DNA of 22,939 bases, taken from assembly GCA_003568945.1 (NCBI GenBank), contig BDIP01000271.1, positions 1 to 22,939 on the forward strand. The letters are read 5' to 3'. The stretch's first letter is position 1. Every line of letters starts with the position of its first letter. This document shows, in pieces, positions 20,063-22,939 of this stretch. The stretch is from Kipferlia bialata. Taxonomy: Eukaryota > Fornicata. The notes under the pieces are model-generated. The model did not search any database. It was not told the origin of the DNA and saw nothing but the letters and a program-made list of their open reading frames with translations. The position numbers and the translations under genes are program-made.

Positions 20063-21842
20063 TCACTCTCTGCCCACCAGCTGGGGCAGGTCAGACATAT
20101 CACTGTCACTGTCACTGCCGGAGGACTGAGACTCTGGGTCATGGTGCCCACCCTCCCCCTCACTCTCTGTCCCACTCTCCTCCCCCTCATCCTGGGGGGT
20201 ATAGGGCTCCACTGGGGGTGGGATGTACTGCCCCTCCTCCACATGCATGTGTACCCTCAGGATACCAGTCATGCCCACACGTCTGGCTGTCACACCCTCA
20301 GTGCGCACCTCCCTGGGCAGCCTCAGTTGGAGGGGCTTGTGCTGAAGGTGAGGGGGATGATACGCCTTGGTGGAAGGTCTCTCATTTCGGCTACCAAGTA
20401 TACACACACCCACCTTGACCTCCACCCTGATCCAGGTGGGGTGCACCTCCACCTCACAGTGAGAGGTGTCCAGATGGACAGGGAGGGCTGGGGGTTAGGG
20501 GGGGATACATCAGACACATGTACACACACTCATATATATCTATATATACATACACATACCCATCTCAAACACCACGCACTGTGTGGCATGCTCCTCAGAC
20601 AGCAGATACTCAAACTCAGTATCATTGAACTGTAGTACCCTGTAGTCGTTGGAAGCACAGGGCCGGTCCCTCTTGCCCTAGGTGTCAACATCATATATAT
20701 CTCTATCAGTACCACTCAGACACAACGCATGTGCCACATACAGTGAATAATGTCGGATCCACTCCTACCTTCATCTGCGTGGCTGCCTCTCTGTCGATGT
20801 CGTCTGCCTTGGTCTGTCTGGCTGCTGTCCTCAGCTTCTCTGCCGCATCGTTATCCTCATAGTCACTCCCATCACTCTCAGGGTGGTCGAGGGAGGGGAA
20901 GTCCTGGGGGGTTACTTACAGCACCACATAGTCTATATATGATATCCTGTATCAATGGTAGTCACTCCTATCATCAACGCACAGCAACCCGTACCAGTGA
21001 GTCGATGTACTGTCCGTGAGATGCAATGGTCTGTGCGGCCACGATACGCTCAGGCCTAGTGATCTCAGTGCCATCCAGGAGCTAGGGGTTAGGGGTCACA
21101 TATCAGCGGAGAGACAGTGAGACAGTGACACACAATAGCAGAACCAATACATGTGTCTAGGAGTACCTTGAGCTGTGGCAGAGTGCTGATGACATAGGCC
21201 CTGTAGTGCGGGACCTTGCAGCAGGGGTTGCCGAGGAGATACAGGTCAGACAGAAACTCTAGGCCTTGAAGGCACTTCACGCCTCTAAAGTGAGTAGGGG
21301 GAAAACATCGGAAAGAAACAACCACCCAGCATGTATGGTGAAGACACGCGGATAGTACACCCACACCCACACCTGTAGTCTCCGATGTAGTTGGCTGTGA
21401 GGTCCAGCTTGGAGAGAGACTCACACCGCTCCAGGTTCTCAATCACATCTATCCTGGAGTCAGGGCGGGATAGGGCTTGGGTGGATGAGCATAACTACAT
21501 AGGTACACTCATATATTTATCATGTACCTGTTAATAGCCAGGTTGAGGTATTCCAGACTCTTGAGCTTGTTCAGTCCCTCAATCTTGGTAATGCGATTGT
21601 TCTGGAGGTAGAGAATCTTGAGCCGCTTGCAATATGTACCAAGCGCCTCGATCTTCCGAATCTTGAACTGGTGGAGGGTGACCTCCTCTAGTGTAGACAG
21701 AATCTGGGGGTGAGGGTGAGACTTTGAAGTATGCAGTGAGATGTTCATTCTGTGGATACTCATCAACCCAACATTCCACTCCACCCACCATCTCATTGTG
21801 TTCGGCACGCTTACGCAGCAACTCGGGAGTAATCACCACCAT
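20063..21842 (-). CDS. DNAAF11: Dynein axonemal assembly factor 11 (LRRC6/tilB)
   Basis: Cytoplasmic factor needed to pre-assemble axonemal dynein arms, so a marker of motile flagella. Nine exons in reading order: 21789-21842, 21528-21703, 21373-21453, 21167-21284, 20995-21081, 20769-20903, 20560-20677, 20414-20487, 20063-20341. Phases agree throughout, giving 373 residues. The N-terminus matches the family closely: MVVITPELLRKRAEHNEM, then leucine-rich repeats LKILYLQNNRITKIEGLNKL, LEYLNLAINRIDVIENLE, SLSKLDLTANYIGDY and the cap LYLLGNPCCKVPHYRAYVIS with TLPQLK. A charged helix follows (about 173-217), then a CS/p23-like domain (about 225-310) with VFEMALPVHLDTSHCEVEVH, PTWIRVEVK and LQLRLPREV. 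An acidic Ser/Asp tail ends SDLPQLVGRE. It is somewhat shorter than the human protein (466 residues), mainly in the helical part and tail. Confidence 0.93.
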
Positions 21843-21964
21843 TGATTTGCTTAGTATGGAAAGGCACCCAACACATCAGCTAACGTTACTACACCCTTAT
21901 GAGGCAAACACTGTTTTTGAGTTACCCCCTTTGTAATGTACAGTACTGATTGCTTCTCTCAGTG
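21843..21964. promoter_or_regulatory. Short divergent spacer between DNAAF11 and PFOR
   Basis: 122 bp separate the opposite start codons. No known element is visible. Promoter role inferred only from position. Confidence 0.35.

Positions 21965-22939
<975 letters not shown>

Overview
This is intron-rich, gene-dense protist nuclear DNA. Ten protein genes can be modelled, nine of them recognisable, with about 63 short spliceosomal introns. Every exon chain given here was checked by hand for reading phase and closes without a frame break. Pyruvate:ferredoxin oxidoreductase (PFOR) and a bacterial-type ROK glucokinase of the Giardia/Trichomonas kind point to an anaerobic metamonad. So does a 3' splice site in which a CTNAC branch-point-like motif sits only a few bases before the AG. 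A dynein-arm assembly factor and a large kinesin show a flagellated cell. The best inference is a free-living, intron-rich fornicate such as Kipferlia, but the species is not proven by this sequence.

Layout, left to right: (A) 76-3127 (+), 3' part of an unrecognised, disordered Arg/Glu-rich protein. (B) 3739-4527 (-), 3' part of a ROK glucokinase. (C) 4677-5254 (+), maltose/galactoside O-acetyltransferase without its N-terminus. (D) 5587-8113 (-), arrestin-domain protein. (E) 8255-9450 (+), proteasome subunit alpha-4. (F) 9721-15111 (-), N-terminal-motor kinesin with a very long charged tail. (G) 15307-17367 (+), organophosphate:phosphate antiporter (GlpT/SLC37-like). (H) 17671-19424 (+), TRM10 tRNA methyltransferase. 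(I) 20063-21842 (-), DNAAF11/LRRC6. (J) 21965-22939 (+), start of PFOR. Nearly all neighbours alternate in strand, and the three intact divergent pairs are only 122-195 bp apart at their start codons. The genes are housekeeping in kind and do not form one pathway. B, G and J belong to anaerobic sugar metabolism; F and I to the cytoskeleton and flagellum.

The most unusual feature is a set of diverged exon-end echoes. These are partial tandem copies of an exon edge together with its splice site, lying inside the neighbouring intron. They occur in every intron modelled in gene A (two of the seven cases are weak), and in the glucokinase, arrestin and PFOR genes. Most introns here are 55-136 nt. 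Echo-bearing introns are 113-409 nt, and nearly all of the longest introns carry echoes. A second oddity is that genes B and C, head to head, both lose their 5' ends at the same simple-repeat junction (about 4528-4676).

No rRNA, complete tRNA, CRISPR array, transposon or virus-derived element was recognised.
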